In this document: positions 7,887 to 17,366 of the stretch, piece by piece
Position numbering within the stretch: the first letter of the stretch is position 1
Layout of the letters: every line of letters starts with the position of its first letter
Source of the DNA: GCA-2706205 sp964215955
Lineage (GTDB): Bacteria > Bdellovibrionota > Bacteriovoracia > Bacteriovoracales > Bacteriovoracaceae
Assembly: GCA_964215955.1 (NCBI GenBank)
Contig: CAXPDR010000017.1
Coordinates: forward strand, 62,001 to 126,000
DNA: 64,000 nucleotides
Reading direction: 5' to 3'
The notes under the pieces: generated by a model
Database searches by the model: none
Told to the model about the DNA's origin: nothing
The model's input: only the letters and a program-made list of their open reading frames with translations
Program-made: the position numbers and the translations under genes

Positions 7887-10800
7887 GTGAAAATAAAAAG
7901 AAAATATACTAGGAAGGGACAATCAGCTTATTCAAAATTAAAATTCGAAACAAGATCTAGTGAAGTTAAAAATATAGATGGTTCATCATCATCATCAATG
8001 GAAGTAACGGTACCTGAGTCATGGTCTCAAGTTGCAACTGATATCATAGCTCAAAAGTATTTTAGAAAAACTGGAGTTCCACAAAAAGACTTAGAAGGTA
8101 ATGAACTTTTAGATGCTAATGGTACACCTGTATTAGGTGGAGAAACAGATGCAAGACAGGTTTTCGATAGATTAGCTGGATGTTGGCGAAAATGGGGAGA
8201 GGAATTTAATTACTTTGATAAGAAGGAAGATGCTGATGCATTTCAAGCTGAACTCTCTTTTATGCTTGCGAATCAAATGGCCGCTCCGAACTCACCGCAG
8301 TGGTTTAATACTGGCCTTCATAGTGCTTATGGAATTACAGGCTCGGCACAAGGACATTATTTTGTTGATCCGAAATCTGGGAAACTTCAAAAATCAACAT
8401 CGGCTTATGAGAGGCCCCAACCTCATGCATGTTTTATTCAATCTATAAATGATGATCTAGTTAACCCTGGCGGGATAATGGACTTGTGGTCAAGAGAAGC
8501 TAGGCTTTTTAAATATGGCTCAGGAACTGGGACTAACTTTTCTAATATAAGATCTCAGGGAGAGCCTCTATCTGGAGGTGGAACTTCATCAGGTTTAATG
8601 TCCTTTCTAAAAATTGGAGATAGAGCTGCAGGAGCAATAAAGTCAGGAGGAACAACTAGACGGGCTGCAAAAATGGTTTGTATCGATTTAGATCACCCCG
8701 ATATAGTTGACTTTGTTAAATGGAAAGTTATTGAAGAAAGAAAAGTTGCATCTCTCGTTACGGGATCAAAAGTTTGTAAAAAACATTTAGAAAATATTTT
8801 TAATACAATTACATCTTCTGAGATTAAGGGAGAAGAAAAATTTAACGGTAAGATTAATAAGGTCCTAGGTAAGGCGATTAGAGAAGCAAATAAAGATTCA
8901 GTATCAATGAACTATATTTCAAGATGTATTGATCTAGCTAAGCAAGGTTTTACATCAATTGAATTTGAAGTCTATGATACTGATTGGAATTCTGAAGCTT
9001 ATGCTACAGTAAGTGGACAAAATTCTAATAATTCAATTCGCATACCTAATAAATTCTTTGAGGCCCTTGATAAAAATGAAAAATGGGAATTGATATCAAG
9101 AACAACTGGAGAAACGGTTAAGACGATTGAAGCTAAGGAATTATGGGACTTAGTTTCAGAAGCAGCCTGGCAATGTGCTGACCCAGGGGTTCAGTTTGAT
9201 GATACTATTAATGAATGGCACACCTGTCCAGAGGATGGAAGAATTAATGCTTCAAATCCTTGTTCAGAATATATGTTTTTAGATGATACTGCTTGTAACT
9301 TAGCTTCGCTAAATCTTGTGAAATTCTTAGATCCAGTCACTGGTATGTTTGATGTGGATAGTTTTATTCATGCTTGTGAAATTTGGACCGTTGTTCTAGA
9401 AGTATCGGTCTTAATGGCCCAATTTCCATCAGAAGAAATAGCTCTTAGGTCATTTCAATACAGAACTTTAGGTCTTGGTTATGCAAATATTGGAGCTCTT
9501 TTAATGAGAATGGGTCATGCTTATGATTCTGAAGAGGGAAGAAATATAACAGCGGCCATCACTGCTATTATGGGAGGAACTACTTTTAAGGTTTCTGCGC
9601 TTTTAGCTAAAGAACATGGACCTTTCGCGAGATATGAAAATAATAAAGAGCATATGCTTAAGGTTATTAGAAACCACCGACGCGCTGTTTATGCAGAAAA
9701 TACTTATGAGGGATTAACTGTTAATCCTCAAACTTTAAATTCAAAATATGTAGATAAGTATTTTGTAGAAGCAGCTAAGAGAGCTTGGGATGAAGCTTTA
9801 GAAAGTGGGGAGAAATACGGTTTTAGAAATGCGCAAACAACAGTTATTGCACCAACTGGTACGATTGGTTTAGTTATGGACTGTGATACAACTGGTATTG
9901 AACCTGATTTTGCCCTAGTAAAATTTAAAAAATTAGCTGGTGGTGGTTATTTTAAAATTATTAATCAATCAGTTCCATCTGCTCTTAAAAACTTAGGGTA
10001 TAACGATAACCAAATTCATGAAATTGAAAAGTACGCAGTGGGGCATGGAACGCTTATAGGTTGCGAGTCTATTACACATGACAAACTAAGAAGTCTTGGA
10101 TTTACTGATGAAAAAATATCTACCGTTGAGGCAACTTTAGAGTCTGCTTTTGATATCAGTTTTGCTTTTAACAGGTTTTCTTTAGGTGATGAATTCTTAA
10201 GAGAGACTCTTAAAATCGCTGATGAAAAATTATCGGATCAAAATTTAAATATTTTAAAAGAGATTGGTTTCTCAGATACTGAAATTCAAGTGGCCAATGA
10301 TTATGTTTGTGGAACGATGACGATTGAAGGTGCACCACATATAAAAGAAAAGCATTTGTCGGTGTTTGATTGTGCTAATAAATGTGGAAGATATGGGAAA
10401 AGATTAATCTCTTATGAAGGTCATATAAGAATGATGGCTGCCGCTCAACCGTATCTCTCTGGAGCAATCTCAAAGACGATTAATATGCCAAATGAAGCCA
10501 GTATTGAAGATATTTCTAATGCTTATAGATTATCATGGTCACTGATGACTAAGGCCAACGCCATTTATAGAGATGGTTCAAAATTATCTCAACCGTTGAA
10601 TGCCCAAGCATTTGAAGATCTAGGTCTTATGGAGGACTATGATGAAATGGCAACGACTGAGAAGGTTACTCATATCGCCGAAAAAATTGTAGAAAAAATT
10701 ATTTACAAAGAAATTTCAAAAAGAAAAATACTTCCAAATAGAAGACAAGGATACACTCAAAAAGCAACTGTCGGTGGGCATAAGGTTTATCTTAGAACGG

Positions 10801-11378
10801 GTGAGTATAATGATGGCTCACTAGGAGAGATTTTTATCGATATGCATAAAGAAGGGGCTGCTTATCGATCTCTTATGAATTGCTTTTCAATCGCTGTATC
10901 TCTTGGAATGCAATACGGAGTTCCACTGGAAGAGTATGTAGATGCTTTTACATTTACTAAATTTGAACCTAATGGAATTGTTACTGGACATGATAATTTG
11001 AAAATGGCCACTTCGGTCATTGATTATGTCTTTAGAGATCTGGCATGTAAGTACCTTGGTAGGCATGATCTAGTTCATGTTAAGCCAACTGATCTAGAGG
11101 GAGATAAAATTAGTGGTGAATCTGGAAATGAAGAACCCTTATTAGAAATGATTGAGAAAACCGAAAAAATCACTCATGCGGATGGTCGTGTGAGTACTCA
11201 AAAGGTTTACTCAAAACAGGCCAACTCTGAAATGTTATCCCAAGCTCATAAAATGAGTGAGGCGAGAATGAAGGGGTATGAGGGAGAATCTTGTCCTGAG
11301 TGCCAATCATTTACTATGCTTCGTAATGGATCTTGTATGAAATGTGATACCTGTGGTGCAACCACTGGATGTAGTTAA
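7887..11378 (+). CDS. nrdJ: Adenosylcobalamin-dependent (class II) ribonucleotide reductase
   Basis: Reduces ribonucleotides to deoxyribonucleotides using a B12-generated radical, so no oxygen or second subunit is needed. The 1,163-residue length fits the long NrdJ type. The active site is visible: N457, C459 (thiyl radical) and E461 in NPCSE, with the redox pair C182 (PHACF) and C470 (DDTACNLASLNL). Around residues 950-1070 is a TSCPD-type region. The C-terminus is a Cys-rich tail (CPEC, CMKCDTCG, TTGC) that probably passes electrons from thioredoxin. The GTG start is six bases after AAGGAG. The gene stands alone behind an NrdR-box promoter and ends before a hairpin. Confidence 0.93.
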   Translation: MKIKRKYTRKGQSAYSKLKFETRSSEVKNIDGSSSSSMEVTVPESWSQVATDIIAQKYFRKTGVPQKDLEGNELLDANGTPVLGGETDARQVFDRLAGCWRKWGEEFNYFDKKEDADAFQAELSFMLANQMAAPNSPQWFNTGLHSAYGITGSAQGHYFVDPKSGKLQKSTSAYERPQPHACFIQSINDDLVNPGGIMDLWSREARLFKYGSGTGTNFSNIRSQGEPLSGGGTSSGLMSFLKIGDRAAGAIKSGGTTRRAAKMVCIDLDHPDIVDFVKWKVIEERKVASLVTGSKVCKKHLENIFNTITSSEIKGEEKFNGKINKVLGKAIREANKDSVSMNYISRCIDLAKQGFTSIEFEVYDTDWNSEAYATVSGQNSNNSIRIPNKFFEALDKNEKWELISRTTGETVKTIEAKELWDLVSEAAWQCADPGVQFDDTINEWHTCPEDGRINASNPCSEYMFLDDTACNLASLNLVKFLDPVTGMFDVDSFIHACEIWTVVLEVSVLMAQFPSEEIALRSFQYRTLGLGYANIGALLMRMGHAYDSEEGRNITAAITAIMGGTTFKVSALLAKEHGPFARYENNKEHMLKVIRNHRRAVYAENTYEGLTVNPQTLNSKYVDKYFVEAAKRAWDEALESGEKYGFRNAQTTVIAPTGTIGLVMDCDTTGIEPDFALVKFKKLAGGGYFKIINQSVPSALKNLGYNDNQIHEIEKYAVGHGTLIGCESITHDKLRSLGFTDEKISTVEATLESAFDISFAFNRFSLGDEFLRETLKIADEKLSDQNLNILKEIGFSDTEIQVANDYVCGTMTIEGAPHIKEKHLSVFDCANKCGRYGKRLISYEGHIRMMAAAQPYLSGAISKTINMPNEASIEDISNAYRLSWSLMTKANAIYRDGSKLSQPLNAQAFEDLGLMEDYDEMATTEKVTHIAEKIVEKIIYKEISKRKILPNRRQGYTQKATVGGHKVYLRTGEYNDGSLGEIFIDMHKEGAAYRSLMNCFSIAVSLGMQYGVPLEEYVDAFTFTKFEPNGIVTGHDNLKMATSVIDYVFRDLACKYLGRHDLVHVKPTDLEGDKISGESGNEEPLLEMIEKTEKITHADGRVSTQKVYSKQANSEMLSQAHKMSEARMKGYEGESCPECQSFTMLRNGSCMKCDTCGATTGCS

Positions 11379-11385
11379 CTAAAGC

Positions 11386-11409
11386 TTGAAGTCTCTAAGG
11401 AGGCTTCAA
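11386..11409 (+). terminator. Hairpin after nrdJ
   Basis: A 10-bp stem (TTGAAGTCTC/GAGGCTTCAA, one G-T pair) with loop TAAG lies eight bases after the nrdJ stop. It is followed by TTTATAAT rather than a full T run, so it may be a weak terminator or an RNA-stabilising end. Confidence 0.5.
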
Positions 11410-11568
11410 TTTATAATAAATCGCCCTGCAAGAAAGTGGTTTATTTAAAAAGAAAAAATCTTCGGCTCCTGCATAAGCTTCCCCTCCACACACACACAAG
11501 GAAAGGAAAATTAGCGACAGGTGCATCCTGCATAATCTATAGAACGCCTCTAAATGAGGCGTTTTTTT
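11410..11568 (+). ncRNA. Possible small RNA ending in a strong terminator
   Basis: There is no coding frame worth reporting between the nrdJ hairpin and the terminator at 11543-11568. The stretch has a GC-richer, structured look unlike the AT-rich spacers nearby. A 10-base direct repeat (TCCTGCATAA) occurs at 11467-11476 and 11526-11535, and there is an ACACACACAC tract. It could be an independent small RNA or a long nrdJ 3' UTR. I looked for the SRP RNA core, 6S features and tRNA arms and found none. Confidence 0.3.
11543..11568 (+). terminator. Rho-independent terminator
   Basis: A perfect 8-bp stem (AACGCCTC/GAGGCGTT) with loop TAAAT is followed by a run of T. It ends either the nrdJ transcript or the putative small RNA before it. 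Confidence 0.88.
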
Positions 11569-11755
11569 ATTTTTAATAGATAAATTACTCCTGTCTTTGT
11601 AAAAAATTCAAAGGTGTATATTACTTGGACAGGTATTTTAAGGCCAGGCCGTCCTATATCTTGACAGTACCTAAAGAAAATTCAATGGCATTGTTTTGAA
11701 GAGGGAAAGTCATCATAATTGAAATAATATTTTTGTCATATTTAGGAAGGAATAA
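11569..11755. other. Spacer with nested inverted repeats before 11756
   Basis: This is the second half of the 377-base gap after nrdJ. CCTGTC near 11590 can pair with GACAGG near 11630, and inside that CTTTG can pair with CAAAG. A TTGACA near 11663 has no good -10 at the usual spacing. No gene seen. Confidence 0.35.
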
Positions 11756-12550
11756 ATGAAGAATTTAATGGTTTTATTGGTATTAACTTTGGGGATAACT
11801 TCTTGTAAAGATGTAGAAAAAAATCCTACTTCATGTGGAAGTGACTACGTAAAAGAAGGGAGTAAGTGTACTAAAGTTGATGTTAAAGTTAAGTCTGAGA
11901 TAAAAAAGAATAATGAAAACCTTTATAAGGTAGGTGTGCTTCAATATTATTTAAAAAGTAATAATGAAGCTGGTTATAATCACGATTTTGAGATAGATGA
12001 AAATGAAATTGTTAAAAGGTTATCAGGTAAAAAGCCTTTTAGCATTTTCTTGAGAGATTATTTCCAGTTATTAGGTTTAAAAGAATCAACCGAAGAAAGT
12101 ATTATTAGACTACAGAAGCTTTATAATAAAAACTATAATGAATTAGCCTATCAAGAACTTCAAAAACTCAGAAATCTTAAAGATGAGCTAGAGAGGGTTA
12201 CTAAGGTTGATGGTGATATGAATTATATCATGGAGTTAGAAGAAGAAGCTCGTGGTAGTGCAATAAGCCTTCTTAATGAAATATATGAAGCAAGTGGATC
12301 AAAAAATGTAAGATTACAATATATGTATACCTCATATGAAGAAGGAATTTGTCTCAAATTAATAAGTGATAGTTATCATTCAAGGAATTTGTTAAGAAAG
12401 GAAATAGTTGAAAGTCTTTCTAACAAAGAAGAATGTAAAAATAATCTTGATTCTTGTGTCTTAGATTTAAAAGATAAAGCTAGGGAATTCACGCCTGACT
12501 TTTATTATCGCATTATAAGCTCGATCGATCAAAACGATTATCCTCAGTAA
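11756..12550 (+). CDS. Lipoprotein of unknown function
   Basis: Hypothetical lipoprotein of 264 residues with the lipobox ITSC (Cys17). AGGAAGG precedes the ATG by five bases. The mature region begins with a short Cys-containing segment (NPTSCGSDYVKEGSKC), then a long, strongly helical, charged region (about 60-180) likely to form coiled coil. Two pairs of cysteines lie near the end (EGICLKL, KEECKNNLDSCV). No family recognised. It precedes the two related outer-membrane proteins by 49 bases and may be expressed with them. Confidence 0.7.
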   Translation: MKNLMVLLVLTLGITSCKDVEKNPTSCGSDYVKEGSKCTKVDVKVKSEIKKNNENLYKVGVLQYYLKSNNEAGYNHDFEIDENEIVKRLSGKKPFSIFLRDYFQLLGLKESTEESIIRLQKLYNKNYNELAYQELQKLRNLKDELERVTKVDGDMNYIMELEEEARGSAISLLNEIYEASGSKNVRLQYMYTSYEEGICLKLISDSYHSRNLLRKEIVESLSNKEECKNNLDSCVLDLKDKAREFTPDFYYRIISSIDQNDYPQ

Positions 12551-12599
12551 ATTTGATTATTTCCTTGACGGGTAAAAGCGAAAGGTCAAAAATTAACAA

Positions 12600-14117
12600 A
12601 TGAAGATATTTTTTAGTTTGTTGATTATGATTTCGAGTCTAAGTCTTTTCGCTCGGGATTTTGTTGTTATTCAAGATCGAAATTGTCAGTTTTATGAAGG
12701 ACTTGTCATTGGAATTGACGAAAATGTTCATATCCTGACAGAAGCTGGTTTTATTAAGACTTTATCGGAAAAAGATATTTCCACGATTTTAACCTACGGT
12801 ATCAATAGAAGTCCTTTTTCAAAGAATATCACTTTTGAAAGTTCCCTCATTAACTATTTTCGAAAAATTGAATTTAGAGAAGAAAATAAGCCTATTATAG
12901 GTCTTCCTTTTCAGTACATTGAAAATCTAATTTTTATTTTAACTGATAAAGGGAAGATGATCGTCGTTGGAAATGGAGAGATCAGTAATATATCAACCTT
13001 GAAACCTAGTGAATTAAACTTAAAGACATTTAGTGGTATCAAAATTAACCCTGATTTTGAGGAGAAGGCGTCTGAATGTGATGGCGACAAATTCCAAGGT
13101 AAAGGAAACACAACGGCGATAAGAGTTCTTGGTGATAATCTAAAAATAAGTGAATATCTAAATAATTATAGAGTTGGTCAAAGGTCTTTTAGGGATTTAG
13201 AAGAAAGAACCAGCTTTTATTTTAAACCCTATTTATTTCCTAAAAGAAATAGAATGGGGATAATTCAAATAAATGGTCAAAAGGAGCTTGCATTACCTTT
13301 CTTTTACCAGTGGTCAACTGGAGAAGATTTTCATTTTCAAAGTCAAAATCAATTTGGAGGAATTATAAGTAAGTATCTTCCAAGTTTTGAGAAAAGTACT
13401 GTCTTTACTTCTGAGTTTAAGTCCCATTTTTTTCATGGATATTTTGAAGGAAACCTAACTGGTTTGTCAGCTGGGAATATCCCTCAGGACTTTAGTAGCG
13501 ACAAGCCTAAAGAAAATATAGTCGTAAATAATTTTAATTATATGGCATTTATGGGAGGAGACTGGAAAAATTTCTCTTTTTCCTATGGTGGTGGTTATTT
13601 TTCCCCTTATTTTAATATGAAAGGATATGAAGGTAGAGAGGTTGCGGCAAATGCAATTTCTACCGCTTTACGATTTGGTTATCAATTTAAAAATTTTAAA
13701 ATTAACTTTTTGACATATTTTCTGGACGATAAAAGTAGTAGCTCTTTTGATGTTGAGGATCAAATTAATGTTGAGTCCAAAAACTCTTTGGGTGAAAATG
13801 ATATTACAGGTTATGAATATGGTTCTATCTATTATCGTTTAAATTTTTCTTGGCAAGCTTTATCAGACTTAAGAGTACAAACAGATCTTTTATTAGGGAA
13901 AGGAGAGTACGAAGATGATGGAACTCAAGCTTTAAATATTGAACATGAAACTCAAGCTTATTTAATTCAAGTTCAAAGAAGTTTTGGTCATTATGTCACA
14001 TTGACTCTGTTAATGAAATCTGAGGTTTATAAAATGGAAAGTAGCTTAGGTGGAGTTGAAAAAGACTTTGAGAGCGATAACACTTATTATGGAGGCCGTT
14101 TTGAACTTTTATTCTAA
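12600..14117 (+). CDS. Outer-membrane beta-barrel protein, first of a related pair
   Basis: Exported protein of 505 residues with signal peptide MKIFFSLLIMISSLSLFA. Residues about 20-75 form a small beta domain with one Cys (RNCQFYEGLVIGIDENVHI). From about residue 230 there are alternating amphipathic strands rich in Phe, Tyr and Gly (NFSFSYGGGYFSPYF, LRFGYQFKNFKINFLTYF), and it ends in a strand with terminal Phe (FELLF), the signature BAM uses for beta-barrels. The next gene encodes a protein of similar size and layout and starts inside this one. Function unknown. Confidence 0.65.
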   Translation: MKIFFSLLIMISSLSLFARDFVVIQDRNCQFYEGLVIGIDENVHILTEAGFIKTLSEKDISTILTYGINRSPFSKNITFESSLINYFRKIEFREENKPIIGLPFQYIENLIFILTDKGKMIVVGNGEISNISTLKPSELNLKTFSGIKINPDFEEKASECDGDKFQGKGNTTAIRVLGDNLKISEYLNNYRVGQRSFRDLEERTSFYFKPYLFPKRNRMGIIQINGQKELALPFFYQWSTGEDFHFQSQNQFGGIISKYLPSFEKSTVFTSEFKSHFFHGYFEGNLTGLSAGNIPQDFSSDKPKENIVVNNFNYMAFMGGDWKNFSFSYGGGYFSPYFNMKGYEGREVAANAISTALRFGYQFKNFKINFLTYFLDDKSSSSFDVEDQINVESKNSLGENDITGYEYGSIYYRLNFSWQALSDLRVQTDLLLGKGEYEDDGTQALNIEHETQAYLIQVQRSFGHYVTLTLLMKSEVYKMESSLGGVEKDFESDNTYYGGRFELLF

Positions 14118-15591
14118 GTTAATTATCGGCTTAACACTTATTATTGGTCAGGCTCATGCTCTGGATGTCAATGCTGTTTATTTATCTTCCTGTGCAAGAG
14201 AGGTGGGATTAATTACTGAAGTTAGTTCTTCATCCATATCTATCTTTAATCTTAAAGGCCGATTAGTTAAAGTTCCAAGATATGAGATTGTTGGTCTTTC
14301 AAGTTATCCTATTGATAAGTTTCCAGCAAAAGGTATTGTGTTAAATAATAAGGGGCCAAAACTTTACTCAATTAAAACTTTGTACAAAAGACGCTTAGTT
14401 CATTTTGTCACTGGTTGGCCGATCAGATTTTCTAAAGATAAACTGACCTTTTTATCAATTAATGGTGAAGAAATTACCTTTGCAAGATCAAGTATTTGGG
14501 AGATACAAGAGGTTAAGTCTGACAATAAGTATAAGTTTACTAAGTCTAAAACTAAGAAGTATGACTTTCTCCACCCAACAAGTCTAAAAAAATGTAAAAA
14601 AGAAACTTTTGGAAAAGGTAGAAAAAAGATTTCGTTATCTCCTCAAGAGTTTGTAAGTGATCCTGTCGTTTTGAAAAGACGATTTGACACTTTCTTTATT
14701 GATAAAAAAGCTATTGATAGTTATGAGAGAACTCAGTCTTTTTATGCCGTACCTGAGGTATATAAAAATCAAACAACCCTAGGGCTATGGACGTACGGTG
14801 GTTCTAGGCATGGAGCAAGTAATAATAGGGCAAACAATTGGACTCCAATTCTAGAAAACCAATTTTCTTCAGGGCCATTTGGTTATCAGCATATTTTTAC
14901 TACTGGGGCAAATACTAACGATTATTTTATTCATGAAGAGCCTCAGACTCAAATTTATTATAGTTTTAAGGCCGATTACTTCCATTTATCATATTATATG
15001 GATCCAACCCTTGTTTTAATGGGTAAAAGATATCGGTGGTTTGAAGATGAATTGGGAAGAGGTGATTATCGTGTTAATGATATGAACTTTATTGAACTTG
15101 GTTTTGATTTTGGTCATTTTTCTCTATTGATGCAGGCTGGATCAGAAGTTCAGATTGGTTTTGAAGATGAAGAAGGTTATTTCTTTGATGGCTCCCTTAC
15201 TATTCCTAAATACGGTTTCTCTTATAGAAATCATTTGTTTTTTGGAAGTTTTCTGGTGGGACAAAGTACTGAGAATGTCCAGTCTGATGAAACTAAAGAT
15301 AGTGATGGCGATGTTATTGATTTTAAAATCTCCGAGTTTGACCTTCGTTTTTTGAGAGTTAATTTTGGGCAAAATTTAAGTGAAAAATGGAGTTATAATT
15401 TATCTTATATTCAAAGAAATTTAGTTGTAGATGAATCAGAGTTTAGCACTTCTGTTTATTCTGCTGAAATTGAATATAAATACTCTTATAAGTACATTTT
15501 TAAGTCATTAAGCTCAATTGAAAGTCTCACCACAGATGAGAAAGACTATACCTTCTTAAAACTAGGTTTAAGTGGTAACCTTGTTTTTTAA
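14101..15591 (+). CDS. Outer-membrane beta-barrel protein, second of the pair
   Basis: Exported protein of 497 residues. I chose the TTG at 14101 because GGAGG (14091-14095) stands exactly five bases before it and it begins a clean signal peptide (MNFYSKLIIGLTLIIGQAHA); an ATG at 14089 overlaps that GGAGG. The gene overlaps the previous one by 17 bases, so translation is probably coupled. The N-terminal domain again has a single Cys and the pattern SSCAREVGLITEVSSSSI, parallel to the neighbour's RNCQFYEGLVIGI. The second half is beta-barrel-like and ends in LVF. The two may be distant paralogues forming a hetero-pair; function unknown. Confidence 0.62.
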   Translation: MNFYSKLIIGLTLIIGQAHALDVNAVYLSSCAREVGLITEVSSSSISIFNLKGRLVKVPRYEIVGLSSYPIDKFPAKGIVLNNKGPKLYSIKTLYKRRLVHFVTGWPIRFSKDKLTFLSINGEEITFARSSIWEIQEVKSDNKYKFTKSKTKKYDFLHPTSLKKCKKETFGKGRKKISLSPQEFVSDPVVLKRRFDTFFIDKKAIDSYERTQSFYAVPEVYKNQTTLGLWTYGGSRHGASNNRANNWTPILENQFSSGPFGYQHIFTTGANTNDYFIHEEPQTQIYYSFKADYFHLSYYMDPTLVLMGKRYRWFEDELGRGDYRVNDMNFIELGFDFGHFSLLMQAGSEVQIGFEDEEGYFFDGSLTIPKYGFSYRNHLFFGSFLVGQSTENVQSDETKDSDGDVIDFKISEFDLRFLRVNFGQNLSEKWSYNLSYIQRNLVVDESEFSTSVYSAEIEYKYSYKYIFKSLSSIESLTTDEKDYTFLKLGLSGNLVF

Positions 15592-15607
15592 TGATTAAAA
15601 TTAAGTC

Positions 15608-15628
15608 ACTGTAAAAAGATTAAACAGT
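15608..15628. repeat. Palindromic element upstream of a sigma-54 promoter (copy 1)
   Basis: ACTGT and ACAGT arms flank AAAAAGATTAA. The core CTGTAAAAAG-N-TTAAACAG recurs with one mismatch at 27839-27857, also upstream of a sigma-54-type promoter. It is a candidate binding site for a shared enhancer-binding activator. Confidence 0.5.
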
Positions 15629-15666
15629 ATTTGTCTTTAATTTACTGATGGAAATTAAATTTAGAA

Positions 15667-15682
15667 TGGCATAATAATTGCT
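15667..15682 (+). promoter_or_regulatory. Sigma-54 (-24/-12) promoter
   Basis: TGGCAT-AATAA-TTGCT has GG and GC exactly ten bases apart and matches the sigma-54 consensus TGGCAy-N5-TTGCw. It lies about 40 bases before the ATG of the beta-barrel gene at 15723, a normal leader length. Confidence 0.8.
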
Positions 15683-15722
15683 CCAATCAATAGGAATCTA
15701 TAGAAATCTTTGAGGAGGAGTA

Positions 15723-16397
15723 ATGAGAAAATTGCTAGTAATGAGTTTGGCATTCGGAGTTGGAGCTGTTTACGCTGCACCTAAAAAGAAAGTTAAAAGT
15801 GAAAAACAGAATTCAGCTCAGGTGGAAGCTAAAGTTTCACAGAAAGTGAATCTAGATCCAACTTTAATTCATAATGGTTTAAGGCTTTCGGCTGGATTTG
15901 GTAATCAAACTATTGAGCTAGAGGTTGAGGATGATATTAGAAGGGCCTCAGAAGATACAAGTGCAACAGCTAATGTATTTAGTATTGGCTATCAGAAACT
16001 AAGAAATGCTAGTATGGAGTATATGGTCGCTCTAACAAGGTCAAGTTATACATTAGATTGGGATTTAACGGGAGATGCGGATGTCACCCATTGGGATATT
16101 GAAGGAAATTTAACTTACGGGATTAATACCTCACTTTATACTTATGGCGGAATTAATATTCAAACAATTGATTTTAATTCAAGTGATGATGATGTAAATG
16201 AAGCTTATAATGATTTCGAAACAGGTGCAGGTTTTCAAGTGGCGCTAGGTTACCAGTTTAATAAAAATATAGCTGCAGAGCTGAAATACAAAGGAACATC
16301 TTTTAGTCAAACTAGAAAGTCGAACATTTCAGGTGATTCATATGACTATACCTATGGAAATAGGGGAACTCAGATAAATCTCATTGGAACTTTTTAA
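15723..16397 (+). CDS. Small outer-membrane beta-barrel protein
   Basis: Exported protein of 224 residues (signal MRKLLVMSLAFGVGAVYA, then a Lys-rich linker). From about residue 48 it shows eight or so amphipathic strands in the style of OmpA/OmpW-like small barrels (GLRLSAGFGNQTIELEVED, NVFSIGYQKL, TYGINTSLYTYGGINIQ), and it ends in INLIGTF with the terminal Phe of outer-membrane barrels. GGAGGAG stands just before the ATG. It is preceded by a sigma-54 promoter and followed by a terminator, so it is monocistronic. Its position beside the Glt-like operon makes a link to that machine plausible but not shown. Confidence 0.75.
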   Translation: MRKLLVMSLAFGVGAVYAAPKKKVKSEKQNSAQVEAKVSQKVNLDPTLIHNGLRLSAGFGNQTIELEVEDDIRRASEDTSATANVFSIGYQKLRNASMEYMVALTRSSYTLDWDLTGDADVTHWDIEGNLTYGINTSLYTYGGINIQTIDFNSSDDDVNEAYNDFETGAGFQVALGYQFNKNIAAELKYKGTSFSQTRKSNISGDSYDYTYGNRGTQINLIGTF

Positions 16398-16407
16398 ATA
16401 ATACCTT

Positions 16408-16435
16408 GGGACAGGAAGCCATCTTGTCCCTTTTT
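16408..16435 (+). terminator. Rho-independent terminator
   Basis: GGGACA and TGTCCC pair across an 11-base loop and are followed by TTTTT. It separates the sigma-54-driven barrel gene from the motor operon. Confidence 0.75.
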
Positions 16436-16635
16436 CTATTTTCTCATAACAAATAATCAAACTTTATAAAACCAAGTCTTTTACTCTTGATTACAAAATC
16501 TTACTTTTGGAAAATAAAAGGCCTAAACCCTAGTCAATCACTTTTTTAGGCATGTATCATTTCTAAAGTCTAAGCATATATATAAGACAGATTTCAAATT
16601 TATTTCAAGTTAATGCTTAATATGGAGGTTAAGGC

Positions 16636-17343
16636 ATGAGTTTAATAGATCAGTTCCACGCCGGTGGATTTTTTATGTATTTCATTTTACTTTTTGGATT
16701 GTTAACAGTTGGGTTCATAATTGAGAGAACAATTGTATTATACACAAAGTATAGAACAGCACCTAAAGACTTTAGAAGAAATGTATTAGCATTTGTTGCA
16801 GCAGGTGATTACCAAGGTGCTAAAACTTATGTTGAAGAAACTGCTGGAAAAACTTCCATCGGAAAAGTAACCCTTGCAGGTTTAAAACAGAGAATGATGG
16901 GTTCTGGTGATGAGGCTCTTCAAGCAAGAATGGATGAGCAGTTAACAAGAGAAATCTCTTTTTATGATAAAAGAACTGGTTTCTTATCAATGTTTGGTAA
17001 CGTTGCGACCTTATTTGGGCTATTAGGAACTGTTACTGGTCTTATTAGTTCATTTGCTGGGGTTGCGGCTGCTTCTCCTGTTGAAAGAGCAAATTTATTA
17101 TCACAAGGTATCTCAGAAGCGCTAAACTCTACGGCTTTTGGTCTTATCGCAGCTATTCCAGCACTTGTTGCTTTTGCAATCTTTACTAATAAAACAGAGC
17201 AAATCGTTGGTGAAATTACTGAAGAGTCTAGTGAGTTGTACCACGATCTATTATTTTATACTGAAAACTCAGAGGAATTAGTTCAGGGTGAAATTCTGCC
17301 AAATGCTGCTGAAGTTAAAGAGGTTAGTACAAGTAGAAATTAG
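16636..17343 (+). CDS. MotA/TolQ/ExbB proton-channel protein (AglR-like)
   Basis: Inner-membrane motor subunit of 235 residues. Three membrane segments are clear: about 11-30, 119-143 and 163-184. The last two carry the family's small-residue packing (LFGLLGTVTGLISSFAG and ALNSTAFGLIAAIPALVAF). Together with the two ExbD/TolR proteins after it, it would use the proton gradient to drive a periplasmic partner. In Myxococcus the equivalent trio is AglR-AglQ-AglS, the gliding motor. GGAGG precedes the ATG. It is the first gene of a ten-gene run with short gaps or overlaps. The AglR link is by operon content; motifs alone only give the ExbB family. Confidence 0.9.
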   Translation: MSLIDQFHAGGFFMYFILLFGLLTVGFIIERTIVLYTKYRTAPKDFRRNVLAFVAAGDYQGAKTYVEETAGKTSIGKVTLAGLKQRMMGSGDEALQARMDEQLTREISFYDKRTGFLSMFGNVATLFGLLGTVTGLISSFAGVAAASPVERANLLSQGISEALNSTAFGLIAAIPALVAFAIFTNKTEQIVGEITEESSELYHDLLFYTENSEELVQGEILPNAAEVKEVSTSRN

Positions 17344-17366
17344 ATTATTAGAATTCAGGAAGAATT

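Noticed and set aside
11410..11542. SRP RNA, 6S RNA or tRNA in the gap after nrdJ
   Set aside because: The SRP core motif, the 6S central bubble and tRNA arms were looked for and not found; kept only as an unnamed small-RNA candidate.
16547..16564. Sigma-54-like site upstream of the motor operon (AGGCATGTATCATTT)
   Set aside because: The GG is present but the bases ten positions later are TT, not GC, so the essential -12 element is missing.
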